Shown here: one piece after another, positions 41,844 to 52,385 of the stretch | Position numbering within the stretch: the stretch's first letter is position 1 | Layout: every line of letters begins with the position of its first letter | The notes under the pieces: model-generated | What the model was told of the DNA's origin: nothing | Seen by the model: only the letters and a program-made list of their open reading frames with translations | Databases searched by the model: none | DNA from: Trichlorobacter thiogenes | GTDB taxonomy: Bacteria; Desulfobacterota; Desulfuromonadia; Geobacterales; Pseudopelobacteraceae | Direction: 5' to 3' | DNA length: 60,589 nt | Assembly (NCBI RefSeq): GCF_900167465.1 | Contig: NZ_FUWR01000018.1 | Coordinates: forward strand, 1-60,589 | Position numbers and translations under genes: made by a program

Positions 41844-43955
41844 TTAGTCTTTTTCTTCCAGCGACTGGCCAAGGGCGGCCTTGCGCGAAAGCTTGATCTT
41901 ACCCTGTTTATCCACGCCAATACACTTGACCAGCACCTTGTCACCTTCGTTCAGGATATCGGTCACGTTTTTAACACGGGTCTCGTCCAGCTCAGAGATA
42001 TGTACCAGACCATCAGTACCGGGCAGGACTTCAACAAAAGCACCAAACTCCATGATCTTCTTGACGGTACCCATGTACAGCTTGCCTTCTTCAACCTCAT
42101 CAGTCAGGCCACGGATCATCTGGATTGCTGCATCACAGGCTGCCTTGTCGGAGCTGGCGATGTTGATCTTACCGCTGTTGTCGGAATCAATGTCAATCAT
42201 GACGCCAGTTGCCTCGGTAATGCTGCGGATGGTCTTGCCGCCGGAACCGATAACGTCGCGGATACGGTCAGGCTTGATGAAGATAGTGGTGATCCGTGGT
42301 GCAAAGGAAGACATCTCTTCGCGAGGAGCTGTCAGACACTGGGCCATTTTACCCAGGATATGCAGACGGCCTTCCTTGGCCTGCTTCAGGGCCTGCTGCA
42401 TGATCTCTTTGCTGACGCCACCGATCTTGATATCCATCTGCAGCGCGGTTACGCCATCTGCGGAACCGGCAACCTTGAAGTCCATATCCCCCAGGTGATC
42501 TTCATCACCCAGAATGTCAGTCAGAATGGCAACTTTATCGCCTTCCTTGATCAGGCCCATGGCAATACCAGCCACTGGTGCCTTGACCGGCACGCCGGCA
42601 TCCATCAGGGAGAGACAGCCACCGCAGACCGTAGCCATGGAGGAGGAACCGTTACTTTCCAGGGTCTCTGCCACGATCCGAATGGTGTACGGGAAGTCAT
42701 CATGGTTGGGCAGGATAGCGGAGATAGCCCGCTCTGCCAGCATACCGTGACCGATCTCACGACGGCCCGGAGCCAGACGGAAGCTGGTTTCACCAACCGA
42801 GAAGGGAGGAAAGTTATAGTGCAGCATGAATTTCTTGCGGTATTCGCCGTAGAGGGAATCCATACGTTGCTCATCCTGTGAAGTACCCAGCGTGGCTGCA
42901 GCCAGCACCTGGGTCTCACCACGGGTAAACAGGGTGGAACCATGTGCGCGGGGCAGCAGACCTGCCTCAATGGCGATCGGACGAACGGTAGTGGTGTTAC
43001 GGCCATCAATACGGATGCCGGTTTCCAGTACATCGTTACGCATACGATCATATTCGATATCGCCGATAAAGCCTTTGATCTCTTTTCCACGGCCTTCATA
43101 CTCATCAGCCAGGGCAGCAACGACCTCTTCCTTGATCAGCGCCACAGCAGCATAACGCTCCTGCTTGGCCTTGATCTTGAATGCCTGGGCAATACGGTCA
43201 AAAGCCAACTCCTTCACCTTTGCCTTCAACTCTTCATCAACAACCAGGGGAGCTACTTCACGCTTTGCAGTAGCAACCTGCTTGGCCAGTTCTTCCTGAG
43301 CAGCAAGAATTCCCTGCACAGCGTCCTTGGCAAAGAAAACTGCCTCTAACAGATCTTCTTCAGAAACAAAGTCAGCCTCACCCTCAACCATGAAGATGGC
43401 GTCCTTACCGGCAGCAACCACGATCTCCAGGTCACTCAGCTTCAGCTGCTCTGCACTGGGGTTAGCGATCAGTTTGCCATCAACACGGCCTACTTTAACG
43501 CCGGCAATCGGGCCTTCAAACGGGATATCAGAGATCATCAGGGCTGCGGATGCACCGATCATGGACAGAATTGCAGGATCATGGTCTTCTTCAGCTGAAA
43601 TAACAGTTGCCATGACCTGGGTATCACACAGGTAGGATTCAGGGAACAGGGGGCGGATCGGACGGTCAATCAGACGGCAGATCAGGGTCTCGTCTTCTGA
43701 AGGGCGGCCTTCACGCTTGAAGAAACTGCCGGGAATCTTGCCGCCGGCATAGGTTTTCTCGGTGTAGTTAACGGTCAGGGGAAAGAAATCCTGGCCCGGC
43801 TTTGCTTCTTTGGTACCCACCACGGTAACCAGTACCATGGTATCACCACTTTGAATCACCACCGCACCGCTGGCCTGTTTGGCCATCTTGCCGGTGGAGA
43901 TTTTTACGTTCATGTTTCCTACCTGAGCCTCTACGCACTTTTCGTTGAATGTCAT
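41844..43955 (-). CDS. pnp: Polyribonucleotide nucleotidyltransferase (PNPase)
   Basis: The 703-residue protein has the two RNase PH domains ([28 protein letters not shown] near residue 70, [19 protein letters not shown] near 340), a KH domain ([20 protein letters not shown], about 555-610) and a C-terminal S1 domain ([20 protein letters not shown]). It degrades RNA with phosphate. In its leader (about 44090-44135) GGCAGG/CCTGCC can pair, reminiscent of the RNase III-cut leader that mediates pnp autocontrol in E. coli. It is downstream of rpsO, as usual. Confidence 0.96.
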   Translation of the reverse strand: MTFNEKCVEAQVGNMNVKISTGKMAKQASGAVVIQSGDTMVLVTVVGTKEAKPGQDFFPLTVNYTEKTYAGGKIPGSFFKREGRPSEDETLICRLIDRPIRPLFPESYLCDTQVMATVISAEEDHDPAILSMIGASAALMISDIPFEGPIAGVKVGRVDGKLIANPSAEQLKLSDLEIVVAAGKDAIFMVEGEADFVSEEDLLEAVFFAKDAVQGILAAQEELAKQVATAKREVAPLVVDEELKAKVKELAFDRIAQAFKIKAKQERYAAVALIKEEVVAALADEYEGRGKEIKGFIGDIEYDRMRNDVLETGIRIDGRNTTTVRPIAIEAGLLPRAHGSTLFTRGETQVLAAATLGTSQDEQRMDSLYGEYRKKFMLHYNFPPFSVGETSFRLAPGRREIGHGMLAERAISAILPNHDDFPYTIRIVAETLESNGSSSMATVCGGCLSLMDAGVPVKAPVAGIAMGLIKEGDKVAILTDILGDEDHLGDMDFKVAGSADGVTALQMDIKIGGVSKEIMQQALKQAKEGRLHILGKMAQCLTAPREEMSSFAPRITTIFIKPDRIRDVIGSGGKTIRSITEATGVMIDIDSDNSGKINIASSDKAACDAAIQMIRGLTDEVEEGKLYMGTVKKIMEFGAFVEVLPGTDGLVHISELDETRVKNVTDILNEGDKVLVKCIGVDKQGKIKLSRKAALGQSLEEKD

Positions 43956-44043
43956 GTTTTCTCCTCACATGAATGTGCGCTGGGGCCGTCGATGGAAACT
44001 CCCTGAAACCAGAGCTTTTCTATCCACGCCCCCAACACGGTTG

Positions 44044-44077
44044 ACAAAAAATAAAAGGGCCTTAACAGCCCTTTTGC
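44044..44077 (-). terminator. Terminator between rpsO and pnp
   Basis: On the minus strand AAAAGGGC-TGTTAAG-GCCCTTTT is followed by ATTTTTTG, 60 bp after the rpsO stop. Partial read-through would allow pnp expression from the rpsO promoter. Confidence 0.8.
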
Positions 44078-44135
44078 GAAACAATAAAAAGAGGCAGGCA
44101 GATCTCTCGGCTACGCCGGGATACCTGCCCGCTTC

Positions 44136-44402
44136 CTACCTACGGATGCCGAGTTGCTCGATCACTTTCTTGTAACGATCAAGATCACGGGACTTGAGAT
44201 AGTCAAGCATGCGACGACGCTGGCCAACCAGCTTCAGCAGACCACGACGGCTGTGGTGATCCTTCTTGTGGATCTTGAAGTGATCAGTCAAATACACAAT
44301 GCGTGCGGTCAGGATTGCAATCTGGACCTCTGGGGATCCGGTATCGCCTTCATGCTTCTTAAAGTTGTTAATGATTTCCTGCTTTTTTTCTGTAGCCAGC
44401 AC
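44136..44402 (-). CDS. rpsO: Ribosomal protein S15
   Basis: The GTG at 44402 follows AGGAGGAG and gives the standard 88 residues, starting (V)[28 protein letters not shown]; an ATG 24 bp earlier would add eight residues not found in the family. Conserved [25 protein letters not shown]-type segment is present (with RMLDYL). It binds 16S rRNA centrally. It is followed by a terminator and pnp. Confidence 0.97.
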   Translation of the reverse strand: MLATEKKQEIINNFKKHEGDTGSPEVQIAILTARIVYLTDHFKIHKKDHHSRRGLLKLVGQRRRMLDYLKSRDLDRYKKVIEQLGIRR

Positions 44403-44509
44403 CTGTGGGCTCCTCCTGTACAGCATGGGGATGTATGTGTCGAAACACTTTAAACACTAAAAGGGATATATCTCTATCACACCTTACCTGAACCTGTAAA
44501 GCATTTCCA

Positions 44510-45388
44510 TCAGTTGAAGACCCTTTTCAGGCTGATAGCCTTCTCAGGGGTCTGTTCTGCAACCGCTATCACCTGCTGGCCATACATCAGACTGAACAGT
44601 CCCGGTTGCATCTCAAGCAGTCTGTCCCGGGGCGGAATGCCGTTTTTAAGCTTCAGAAAATCAGCTTCAGTCAGTTGCACCTGCCCCAGGTGGGAAAGAG
44701 CTGTCGGCAGATTCAGGCCATACTGTTGCGCGACACCTTCTTCAGCATAGTTGGCAAGCTGTTCCAGCGTCAGGGCATCAGCCAGCCGGAACGGGCCGCT
44801 CATGGTACGCCGCAACTGGATCAGACAGGCACCACAGCCAAGCAGTTTCCCCAGATCATCGGCCAGGGTCCGCACATAGGTACCACGGGAACAACGCACC
44901 CGAACCGTTGCCAGGGGTGATGAGAACTCAAGCAGATCAAAGCTGTGGATGGTGACCTGGCGGGATGGCCGTTCAACCTCAATCCCTTTGCGGGCCAACT
45001 TGTACAACGGCTGCCCGCCCTGCTTGATGGCAGAGTACATTGGCGGAACCTGGCTGATCTCGCCTGTCAGGGCAGCCATAGCGCTTGCCAGCTGTTCCTG
45101 CCCTACCCCGCTGGGATCATGTTCCTGCAAGACTGCACCGGTGATATCAAGGGTGTCGGTTGCAAGACCCAGCTGGATAACCGCCTCATAGGCCTTTTCA
45201 CCTTCATCCAGAAACTGGATCGCCTTGGTGCCTTCCCCTACGGCAATCGGCAACACGCCGGTTGCAAAGGGATCAAGGGTGCCGGTATGGCCGACCTTCT
45301 TGGTACCAAGGATGCGCCGCACCCGATTGACCACGTCATGGGAACTGATGCCAGCAGGTTTATCAATGACCAGAAAGCCGTCTACCAC
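44510..45388 (-). CDS. truB: tRNA pseudouridine-55 synthase
   Basis: The 292-residue protein has the TruB motifs: VIDKPAGISSHDVVNRVR, KVGHTGTLDPFATGVLPI (catalytic Asp), SQVPPMYSAIKQGGQPLYKLARKG and the C-terminal PUA-like region. It makes pseudouridine 55 in the T loop of tRNAs. The start overlaps the end of nrnA by 7 bp; it is the last gene of the nusA-infB operon. Confidence 0.96.
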   Translation of the reverse strand: MVDGFLVIDKPAGISSHDVVNRVRRILGTKKVGHTGTLDPFATGVLPIAVGEGTKAIQFLDEGEKAYEAVIQLGLATDTLDITGAVLQEHDPSGVGQEQLASAMAALTGEISQVPPMYSAIKQGGQPLYKLARKGIEVERPSRQVTIHSFDLLEFSSPLATVRVRCSRGTYVRTLADDLGKLLGCGACLIQLRRTMSGPFRLADALTLEQLANYAEEGVAQQYGLNLPTALSHLGQVQLTEADFLKLKNGIPPRDRLLEMQPGLFSLMYGQQVIAVAEQTPEKAISLKRVFN

Positions 45389-46347
45389 TGTGCTGCTTCA
45401 ACCGCTCCGTAGACGATCCGCTTAACCTCGTCCAGGCTTCCATCCACCGTGCCTCCGGCAGCGTTATGGTGACCGCCACCGCCAAAGGCCTGGGCCAGCA
45501 AGGCCACATTGACGGTCCCCTTTGAACGGAAGCCGACCTTATACTTTTGCGCATCAAGTTGACGGAAAAACACAGAGACCTCAACCCCGGCCACTGAACG
45601 GGGATAATTGACAAAACCATCGGTCAGTTCAGCCGTAGCACCTGTTGCAGCATACATATCCAATGTCACGGTAATTGAGGCCACCTGACCTTCTTTGACA
45701 AATTCCAAGGTGGGCAATGCAAGTGCCAGCAGCTCAATCCGCTTACGGGGCTGGCTCTCATACAGCTTTTCAGCCACATGCCAGGCATTCAAGCCCCCCT
45801 GCTGAACCAGCTCACCTGCTGCAGTAAAGGCTTCCTGATTGGAGTTTGAATAGCGGAACGATCCGGTATCTGTCAGCACCGCCACGTAGAGGCAGAGAGC
45901 AGTAGCATAATCAGCAGTAAAACCATAGGCCTTGGCCACCCGCCAGACCAACAGACCGGTTGCTGCTGCCTGCTCATCGATCAGGTTGAGGGTGCCAAAA
46001 TTTTCACAGGTCAAGTGATGATCAAGGTTGATGATTTGACCGATCCGGGTAAAGGCACCAAACTGTTTGCCTGCGCGGCGAAACTCGCCAACATCCAGCA
46101 CAAAGGCGAGATCAAAATCCTGATCTGGAATAGTGCTGCAAACCTGATCAGCACCGGGCAAAAAGCGATACAGCTCAGGCACAGGATCTGCCAGATGCAC
46201 GGTCACCTGCTTACCGATCGCCTTTAAAAACGCAGCAAGCCCCAATGACGAGCCAATGGCATCACCATCAGGGCCTTCATGGCTGGTAATCAGCACGGTC
46301 CGGCTCTGCCGGATAGCACTAATTATCTTCTGTATCGTTTCCGTCAT
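45382..46347 (-). CDS. nrnA: DHH phosphoesterase, nanoRNase/pAp phosphatase
   Basis: I choose the ATG at 46347 (MTETIQKIISAIRQSRTVLITSHEGPDGDAIGSSLGL, 321 residues), with GGGAAG upstream; the frame continues back to 46410 inside rbfA. The DHH motif is in LDHHLTC, with GPDGDAIGS at the start and the DHHA1 motif GGGGHHNAAG near the end. It degrades short oligoribonucleotides and pAp. It overlaps rbfA by 29 bp and truB by 7 bp. Confidence 0.92.
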   Translation of the reverse strand: MTETIQKIISAIRQSRTVLITSHEGPDGDAIGSSLGLAAFLKAIGKQVTVHLADPVPELYRFLPGADQVCSTIPDQDFDLAFVLDVGEFRRAGKQFGAFTRIGQIINLDHHLTCENFGTLNLIDEQAAATGLLVWRVAKAYGFTADYATALCLYVAVLTDTGSFRYSNSNQEAFTAAGELVQQGGLNAWHVAEKLYESQPRKRIELLALALPTLEFVKEGQVASITVTLDMYAATGATAELTDGFVNYPRSVAGVEVSVFFRQLDAQKYKVGFRSKGTVNVALLAQAFGGGGHHNAAGGTVDGSLDEVKRIVYGAVEAAQW

Positions 46348-46690
46348 TGCTTGTTCCCACTTCCCGCAGCAAACAATCAATCCGCTGGCCATACTCCTGG
46401 GAATGGTCATACTTAAACAGAATATCCGGGGTATAGCGCATCTTCAGCACCTTGCCCAATTCGTGACGAATAAAACGGGCAGCACTATTCAGACCTGCCT
46501 CTGTACTCTTTTTAGCAGCCTCATCACCGATTACGGTAAAGAAGATCCGTGCCAGATGCAGGTCATCAGTCACCTCCACCTCGGTAATGGTGACAAATCC
46601 GATCCGGGGGTCATTCAACCCCCGGGACAGGATGGTGGAGATGGTGGTATGGATGGTCTCAGCGACCTTGTCCGAACGTTTGTGCTTCAT
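46319..46690 (-). CDS. rbfA: Ribosome-binding factor A
   Basis: The 123-residue protein begins MKHKRSDKVAETIHTTISTILSRGLNDPRIGFVTITEVEVTDDL, typical of RbfA, with LRYTPDILFKYD-type (MRYTPDILFKYD) near residue 90. It is needed for 16S rRNA maturation in the cold. The C-terminal tail (EVGTSNDGNDTEDN) overlaps the start of nrnA. It lies 26 bp after infB. Confidence 0.95.
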   Translation of the reverse strand: MKHKRSDKVAETIHTTISTILSRGLNDPRIGFVTITEVEVTDDLHLARIFFTVIGDEAAKKSTEAGLNSAARFIRHELGKVLKMRYTPDILFKYDHSQEYGQRIDCLLREVGTSNDGNDTEDN

Positions 46691-46716
46691 AACAAATACC
46701 TTTTAACCTACCGAAA

Positions 46717-49563
46717 CTACAGCTTGGCAGCTACCTTTTCCATCTCAAACGACTCGATGATATCGCCAACCTTGATGTCGTTGTAGTTCTCCAGCCCCAT
46801 ACCGCACTCATAGCCGGTTGCGACCTCTTTGACGTCATCCTTGAAGCGACGCAGGGTGCCCAGTTTTCCCTGGTAGACCACGACGTTGTCACGCAGCAGG
46901 CGGACCTGGGAATTACGCAGGATCTTGCCGTCCTGAATATAACAACCGGCAACGTTACCGACCTTGGGCACCGAGAATATCTCGCGGATCTCGGCACGGC
47001 CAAGATATTTCTCCTTGAAGACCGGCTCAAGCAGACCTTCCATTGCCTTGCGGACATCATCCACAGCGTCATAAATAACATTGTAGAGACGGATATCCAC
47101 CCCTTCCTTCTCAGCCATGGCCTGGGCCTTGACTTCAGGACGGATACTGAAACCGATGATAATGGCATTGGAGGCAGTAGCCAGGTTGACGTCGGTCTCG
47201 GTAATGGCACCAACTGCGGTGTGGATAACATTCAGACGGACTGCGTCCGTAGAGAGCTTGCGCAGTGATTCTGCAACAGCCTCAACCGAGCCCTGAACGT
47301 CTGCCTTGACAATGACGTTAAGATCCTTGACTTCACCCTTCTGGATCTTCTCGTACAGCTGCTCAAGGGACATCTTGGCATGCTTGGCCAGCTCCAGCTC
47401 ACGCTGCTTGATCTGACGCAGGGTCGCGATCTCTTTGGCCTGCTTCTCATCCTTCATGGCCACAAAGATATCACCGGCATCCGGCACACCTGGCAGACCA
47501 ACGACTTCAACCGGCATGGCAGGACCAGCTGCAAGCACCCGCTCGCCACGGTCATTCTGCATGGCCCGTACACGACCGGAGTGAACACCAACCACACAGT
47601 AATCGCCGGTACGTAAGGTACCTTCCTGAACCAGCACGGTGGCAACCGGGCCACGGCCCTTATCCAGCTTACCTTCAACAATGGTACCTTTGGCAGCCTT
47701 ATCGGGGTTGGCCTTCAGATCCATCAGGTCAGCCTGCAGCAGGATCATCTCCAGCAGTTCTTCCAGGTTCAAGCGCTTCTTGGCAGAAACTTCAACCATG
47801 GTGACATCACCACCCCACTCAGAGGAGACAATGCCATGCTCGGTCAGTTCCTGCTTGACCTTTTCAGGGCGGGCATCCGGCTTATCAATCTTGTTGATGG
47901 CAACAATGATCGGTACGCCAGCAGCCTTGGAGTGGTTGATCGCCTCCCTGGTCTGGGGCATGACACCGTCGTCAGCAGCCACCACCAGGATAACAATATC
48001 AGTTACCTTGGCACCACGGGCACGCATGGCAGTAAACGCCTCGTGACCTGGGGTATCCAGGAAGGTGATCTTGCGACCATGCAGCTCAACATCGTAGGCA
48101 CCAATATGCTGGGTAATACCGCCAGCCTCACCTGAAATGACGTTGGCCTCGCGGATAGCATCCAGCAGTGAGGTCTTACCATGATCAACGTGACCCATGA
48201 TGGTAACCACTGGCGGACGTTCCTGCAGCAGTTCAGGAGCATCCGGGGTAAACTCCAGAATCTCATCCAGATCCACTGCCACGTTTTCCACTTCATAGCC
48301 ATAATCGGAAGCAAGCAGCACCGCAGCATCATGGTCAAGCACATGGTTGATGGTAACCATTGAACCCATCTTCATCATGGCCTTGATCAGGTCAGTTGCC
48401 TTGATACCCATCCGCTTGGCAAGTTCACCAATGGTGATGGTTTCGGATATCTTGATAATCCGCTTGATCGCCTTGGGGGTAGTCAGTTCTGTTCTACCCG
48501 GCTCCTCACGCTCTTTACCTTTTTTGCGGGACTTATGGAACGGATCAAACTGACGCTCTTCTCTCGAAAGCAAGGCCTGCTTGCTGAGTTGTTCACGTCC
48601 CTTACCCTTACCTGCTGCTGCAGTCTTTTTCGCTTTTTCTGCCGCAGTGTCCTTACCAGGTCCGCCCGGCTTCCGATTCGGGCCTGGGGCTTTACGGCGT
48701 TCATCTGACTGAAGCGGCATATCAACCTGCGTCAACTGGACGGGACGAGCGCCCCCCGGAGTACCGGCTGGACGGGGACCACGATTATCCTGACTTCCTG
48801 CAGGTCTTGGACCACGGTTGTCCTGGGCACCAGCCGGACGGGGACCACGATCACCACCAGGGACACCTGCTGGACGGGGACCGCGATTATCCGGGCCTCC
48901 TGCAGGTCTTGGACCACGGTTATCCTGACCACCAGCTGGACGGGGACCTCGATCGCCGCCCGGACCAGGACCACGGTTCGGCTCACGACGATAGGGGCGC
49001 GACTCTTGCGTTATCGGGATCTCAATCATCCCCAGAATACGGGCCTGGGTTGCACTGGCACGCTCTGGTTGTGGCGGAATGACCGGAGCAACCACAGCAG
49101 GCTTGGCAGGCTCTTGAGCAACAGTATCTACCGGAGCTGATACGCTCGGTTCAGGACGGGGCTCAACCACCTCGGCAGCGGGAGCAGGCTCACTCACCAC
49201 CGGGGCAACAACCGCCTCAACTGCTTTTTTCACCACCGATACCCGCTCAGGAATAACAGGGGCAACTTTTTCAACCACCTTGACAGGAGGAGCGGCAACA
49301 GGCTCAACAACAACCGGAGCTTCAACCTCTGGCTCTGGTGTTGCTGAAGGTCTTGAGCGACGACGAACAATATTCGACGCAACGCGAACTTCTTCTGGAC
49401 CTGCTTCCGCTGGCTTGAATGCCATTAGCTTGGCTGCCGCGTCATCTTCCACGGTGGAGGTTCCGGCCTTGACGTCGTATCCCAACGTCTTCAGCCTGGC
49501 AAGCACCTCCTTGGTGTCTATGCCCAGCTTTTCCGCAAGATTGCTTACCCGGGTCTTACTCAT
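46717..49563 (-). CDS. infB: Translation initiation factor IF-2
   Basis: The 948-residue protein has an N-terminal IF2_N domain ([25 protein letters not shown]), a long disordered region rich in Pro, Ala and Val and with RGPRPAG repeats (about residues 195-265), a second IF2_N domain (about 365-420), the G domain ([26 protein letters not shown]) and the C-terminal domains. It brings initiator tRNA to the ribosome. It overlaps the upstream YlxRQ gene by 4 bp. Confidence 0.97.
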   Translation of the reverse strand: MSKTRVSNLAEKLGIDTKEVLARLKTLGYDVKAGTSTVEDDAAAKLMAFKPAEAGPEEVRVASNIVRRRSRPSATPEPEVEAPVVVEPVAAPPVKVVEKVAPVIPERVSVVKKAVEAVVAPVVSEPAPAAEVVEPRPEPSVSAPVDTVAQEPAKPAVVAPVIPPQPERASATQARILGMIEIPITQESRPYRREPNRGPGPGGDRGPRPAGGQDNRGPRPAGGPDNRGPRPAGVPGGDRGPRPAGAQDNRGPRPAGSQDNRGPRPAGTPGGARPVQLTQVDMPLQSDERRKAPGPNRKPGGPGKDTAAEKAKKTAAAGKGKGREQLSKQALLSREERQFDPFHKSRKKGKEREEPGRTELTTPKAIKRIIKISETITIGELAKRMGIKATDLIKAMMKMGSMVTINHVLDHDAAVLLASDYGYEVENVAVDLDEILEFTPDAPELLQERPPVVTIMGHVDHGKTSLLDAIREANVISGEAGGITQHIGAYDVELHGRKITFLDTPGHEAFTAMRARGAKVTDIVILVVAADDGVMPQTREAINHSKAAGVPIIVAINKIDKPDARPEKVKQELTEHGIVSSEWGGDVTMVEVSAKKRLNLEELLEMILLQADLMDLKANPDKAAKGTIVEGKLDKGRGPVATVLVQEGTLRTGDYCVVGVHSGRVRAMQNDRGERVLAAGPAMPVEVVGLPGVPDAGDIFVAMKDEKQAKEIATLRQIKQRELELAKHAKMSLEQLYEKIQKGEVKDLNVIVKADVQGSVEAVAESLRKLSTDAVRLNVIHTAVGAITETDVNLATASNAIIIGFSIRPEVKAQAMAEKEGVDIRLYNVIYDAVDDVRKAMEGLLEPVFKEKYLGRAEIREIFSVPKVGNVAGCYIQDGKILRNSQVRLLRDNVVVYQGKLGTLRRFKDDVKEVATGYECGMGLENYNDIKVGDIIESFEMEKVAAKL
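48755..48980. repeat. Tandem repeat coding RGPRPAG units in infB
   Basis: Six copies of an imperfect unit of roughly 33-36 bp encode (D/N)RGPRPAG followed by GQ, GP, VPGG, AQ, SQ or TPGG. They give the disordered linker of IF-2 an arginine- and glycine-rich basic tract. Such arrays change length by slippage or recombination. Confidence 0.8.
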
Positions 49564-50171
49564 CGACCGCTCTCCTCCTCCAGGTAGTTCCTGTATCGCT
49601 CAATTTCCTTAACAAGTGACTGTGCAAAGCCGTCTGACATCACGGCTACAGCGCTTCGATCCGACTCTTTACCTACCAGTTGTCCTAAAACATCCTTGGA
49701 CAACACCTTCACCACCGGCACCGCAGACCGTGCTGCGATACCTGCAAGCTTTTCTGCAATTGCCGGTGATATATCTGTTGCCAGCACCAACAGGCGCGGC
49801 AGTTTTGCCCCTTTCAGGGACCGTTCAATGGCTTCACCGCCGGACACCGTTGCTCCGGCCTTGTTTGCCAGTGCAAGATAGCCGCTGATCCGTTGTTCCA
49901 TAATCTGCTGTAAAAGGGCTGTCAGTGCCGGGCCATCCACCTCTGCTGCCGCCCCTTTGAAGGTGCGACTGAATTGGCGTTTGGCAACCGCATCCTGCAC
50001 ACATCGCCGGGATTGGCAAAGATACGCGCCACGACCGGGCAGTTTTCCTTCCAGATCCGGGGTAACCGTGCCATCCGGGGCCAGCACAAAGCGTAGAAGC
50101 GTTCCTTTATCCCCGGTACGACGGCAGGCGATGCAGCTCCGTTGTGGCCCTGTCCCAACAAGAGGACTCAT
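49560..50171 (-). CDS. YlxR-YlxQ fusion RNA-binding protein
   Basis: The 203-residue protein joins an N-terminal YlxR (DUF448) domain (about 8-85: [32 protein letters not shown]) to a C-terminal L7Ae-like YlxQ domain (about 95-180: [34 protein letters not shown]). In many bacteria these are two genes, ylxR and ylxQ, between nusA and infB; here they are one, in the same place. It begins [10 protein letters not shown] and is 3 bp after nusA. A role in RNA or RNase P regulation has been proposed for YlxR. Confidence 0.88.
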   Translation of the reverse strand: MSPLVGTGPQRSCIACRRTGDKGTLLRFVLAPDGTVTPDLEGKLPGRGAYLCQSRRCVQDAVAKRQFSRTFKGAAAEVDGPALTALLQQIMEQRISGYLALANKAGATVSGGEAIERSLKGAKLPRLLVLATDISPAIAEKLAGIAARSAVPVVKVLSKDVLGQLVGKESDRSAVAVMSDGFAQSLVKEIERYRNYLEEESGR

Positions 50172-50174
50172 AGA

Positions 50175-51335
50175 CTAGGCTGCCAGCTCCTCTTCAGGTT
50201 GTTGCGGTTCTGCCTCTGCTTCAGCAGACAGCTCTTCCGGTTCTTCTTCAACCTGGGTACCATCGAAGGAGGCAAATTCATCAACATCAGCTTCTTCGTC
50301 GGTTTTACCCTCACCCTTGATATCGATCCGACAACCGGTTAGACGGGCTGCCAGACTAACGTTCTGGCCGCGCTTGCCAATGGCAAGAGACAGCTGATCA
50401 TCCGGTACAATAACTTCAAGGGTACGTTGTTCTTCATCCATAAAGACCTTGACAACTTGAGCCGGAGACAGCGCATTGCAGACAAAGCGGGCAACATCAA
50501 CTGACCAGGGAATAATATCAATCTTTTCGCCCCGCAGTTCAGAAACCACATTCTGGACCCGTGAACCGCGCATGCCAACGCAGGCACCAACCGGATCAAT
50601 ATCACGATCATTGGAAGCAACCGCAATCTTGGCACGGCTGCCCGGATCGCGGACCACATTGACAATCTCAACCAGACCTTCGCTGATTTCAGGTACTTCA
50701 GCCTCAAACAGCTTAGCCAGCATCTGGGGATGGGTGCGGGACAGGATGATCTGTGGTCCCTTGGTGGTCATGGCGATGTCGGTAATAATGGCACGAATCC
50801 GGTCACCGGGACGGTACACTTCGCGGGGCATCTGCTCTTTGCCAGTTAAAATCGCCTCAGCACGACCAAGATCAATCAACAGGTCACCGCGCTCAAAACG
50901 ACGCACCTGGCCAGTCACGATCTCCCACTGGCGATCTTTATACTCGTTAAAGACGGTCTCACGCTCAGCTTCACGCACCTTCTGGATAATAACCTGCTTG
51001 GCAGTCTGGGCAGCAATCCGGCCAAAATCGCCAGAATCGATCTTCTCACCCAGTTCATCACCAATTTCGCACTCAGGGTCCATCTCACGAGCTTCGTCCA
51101 GTGAAATCTCGGTATAGGAATCCACCACCTCTTCCACAACCACCACATACTCAAACAGCTCAACTTCACCGGTATCATTGTTGTAATGGGCTTCAAGGTT
51201 GCGAGTATTGCGATACTTTTTATTGGCAGCAGACAGCACGGCCTGTTCCATCGCCTCGATCACCACCTGACGGTCGATCCCCTTCTCTTTCACGATCTGC
51301 TCGATGGCCTGTTTGAGACTGACGATTGTATCCAC
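50175..51335 (-). CDS. nusA: Transcription termination/antitermination factor NusA
   Basis: The 386-residue protein starts at a GTG (51335) with AAGGAGATTCGTGCC upstream. It has the NusA N-terminal domain (about 1-125), S1 domain (about 135-200) and two KH domains (about 200-345; [45 protein letters not shown]). The C-terminal tail is acidic ([24 protein letters not shown]), and the acidic repeats of E. coli NusA are missing. It controls pausing and termination and may act on its own operon leader. Confidence 0.97.
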   Translation of the reverse strand: MDTIVSLKQAIEQIVKEKGIDRQVVIEAMEQAVLSAANKKYRNTRNLEAHYNNDTGEVELFEYVVVVEEVVDSYTEISLDEAREMDPECEIGDELGEKIDSGDFGRIAAQTAKQVIIQKVREAERETVFNEYKDRQWEIVTGQVRRFERGDLLIDLGRAEAILTGKEQMPREVYRPGDRIRAIITDIAMTTKGPQIILSRTHPQMLAKLFEAEVPEISEGLVEIVNVVRDPGSRAKIAVASNDRDIDPVGACVGMRGSRVQNVVSELRGEKIDIIPWSVDVARFVCNALSPAQVVKVFMDEEQRTLEVIVPDDQLSLAIGKRGQNVSLAARLTGCRIDIKGEGKTDEEADVDEFASFDGTQVEEEPEELSAEAEAEPQQPEEELAA

Positions 51336-51402
51336 GGCACGAATCTCCTTATGCGATCACGGATTAATAATTGCGTACGTACGAAAAACTAAACTCGACT
51401 AT

Positions 51403-51882
51403 TTAAAATTCAAATTCAAGATGTGCCTTGGCGATCTTGTCCCAGGGGATACGGGCCTGTGGCCCTTCCTTCAGGCGGATAACAACCACACCATCTTCAA
51501 CCCCTTCGATGGTGCCCAGGAATGTCTTGCGGGGACTTCCCTTTTCATCCTTCAGCAGCTCTGACGTCTTAACCATAGCAAGCCGTCCTGCATAACGGAC
51601 AAAATCCTGTTCTTTTTTCAGGGGTCGATCAAGACCAGGTGACGAGACTTCCAGGGTATAGCGACTTGCAATACAGTCCTCAACATCAAGCTGTACAGAC
51701 AGTTCGCGGCTGACTTCAGCGCAGTCATCCAGGTTTACGCCTTCTGGTTTATCAATAAAGATCTGCAGCAGGTAACCACGGCCAACCTTTTTAAATTCAA
51801 GTTCCACCAGCTCTAGCCCCATCGAATCCAGAATGGGGTGAAGCAGATTTTCAACCAGCTTTGCGGGATCAACACCGGCCAT
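51403..51882 (-). CDS. rimP: Ribosome maturation factor RimP
   Basis: The ATG at 51882 (after TGGAG, 9 nt upstream) gives 159 residues beginning MAGVDPAKLVENLLHPILDSMGLELVELEF; the frame open to 51942 includes the terminator hairpin and is rejected. The conserved LRIFIDKPEGVNLDDCAEVSREL-type motif (LLQIFIDKPEGVNLDDC) and ENYTLEVSSPGLDRPL-type motif (YTLEVSSPGLDRPL) identify it. It is needed for 30S assembly and is the first gene of the nusA operon. Confidence 0.95.
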   Translation of the reverse strand: MAGVDPAKLVENLLHPILDSMGLELVELEFKKVGRGYLLQIFIDKPEGVNLDDCAEVSRELSVQLDVEDCIASRYTLEVSSPGLDRPLKKEQDFVRYAGRLAMVKTSELLKDEKGSPRKTFLGTIEGVEDGVVVIRLKEGPQARIPWDKIAKAHLEFEF

Positions 51883-51897
51883 ACATAAACTCCAGGC

Positions 51898-51928
51898 AAT
51901 AAAAAAGTGGGCCTTGCGAGCCCACTTT
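51898..51928 (-). terminator. Terminator in the leader of the rimP-nusA operon
   Basis: A perfect 9-bp stem AAAGTGGGC / GCCCACTTT with a 7-nt loop is followed on the minus strand by TTTTTTATT; it ends only 16 bp before the rimP ATG. No minus-strand gene ends nearby, so it probably acts on transcripts that begin between here and about 52080, that is, as an attenuator of the operon. Confidence 0.7.
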
Positions 51929-52082
51929 GTCAGACAGAACAAAATGTAGTACAGGCAATACCATAGCGCCCCAATGGTTGCAAGCCTTTTATTGTCTTGA
52001 AATAATTGTTCTGATCGAATTGACAGGGGGAATATTTATATATATAGTTTTCACAAAATCGTCTACGAACAGGACCTGATCC

Positions 52083-52385
52083 ATGGATTTTGACAAAAAC
52101 ATGATGTTTAGCAATGAGGCTGAAATTCTGAAGGTGCTTGGTCATCCGATCCGCTTGAAGATCGTTGCCGGACTCTGTTCACAGCAGTGTAACGTCAAGC
52201 ATATCTGGGAATGCCTCAGCCTACCCCAGGCAACGGTTTCCCAGCATCTGGCCCTGTTGAAGAACAAAGGAATTATTGAAGGAAAACGGGACGGTGTTGA
52301 GGTTCACTACAGCGTTATCCATCCCCTGGCAAAGAAGCTTATTGCTGCACTGATGAGCCCAGATCAACGCCTTCCTGCTGCGTAA
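52083..52385 (+). CDS. ArsR-family transcriptional regulator
   Basis: The 100-residue protein has the winged-helix ArsR core (AEILKVLGHPIRLKIVAGLC, LSLPQATVSQHLALLKNKGIIEGKRDGVEVHYSV). It has Cys residues at CSQQC and WECL (about residues 32-45), at positions not typical of the ArsR or CadC metal sites, so its inducer is unclear. It is convergent with bioC, the 3' ends overlapping by 22 bp, and divergent from rimP. The 51929-52082 region has AT-rich sequence before it and may hold both promoters. Confidence 0.85.
   Translation: MDFDKNMMFSNEAEILKVLGHPIRLKIVAGLCSQQCNVKHIWECLSLPQATVSQHLALLKNKGIIEGKRDGVEVHYSVIHPLAKKLIAALMSPDQRLPAA

Noticed and set aside
42000-42881. 293-residue open frame on the plus strand
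   Set aside because: Shadow of pnp; no binding site or recognisable motif.
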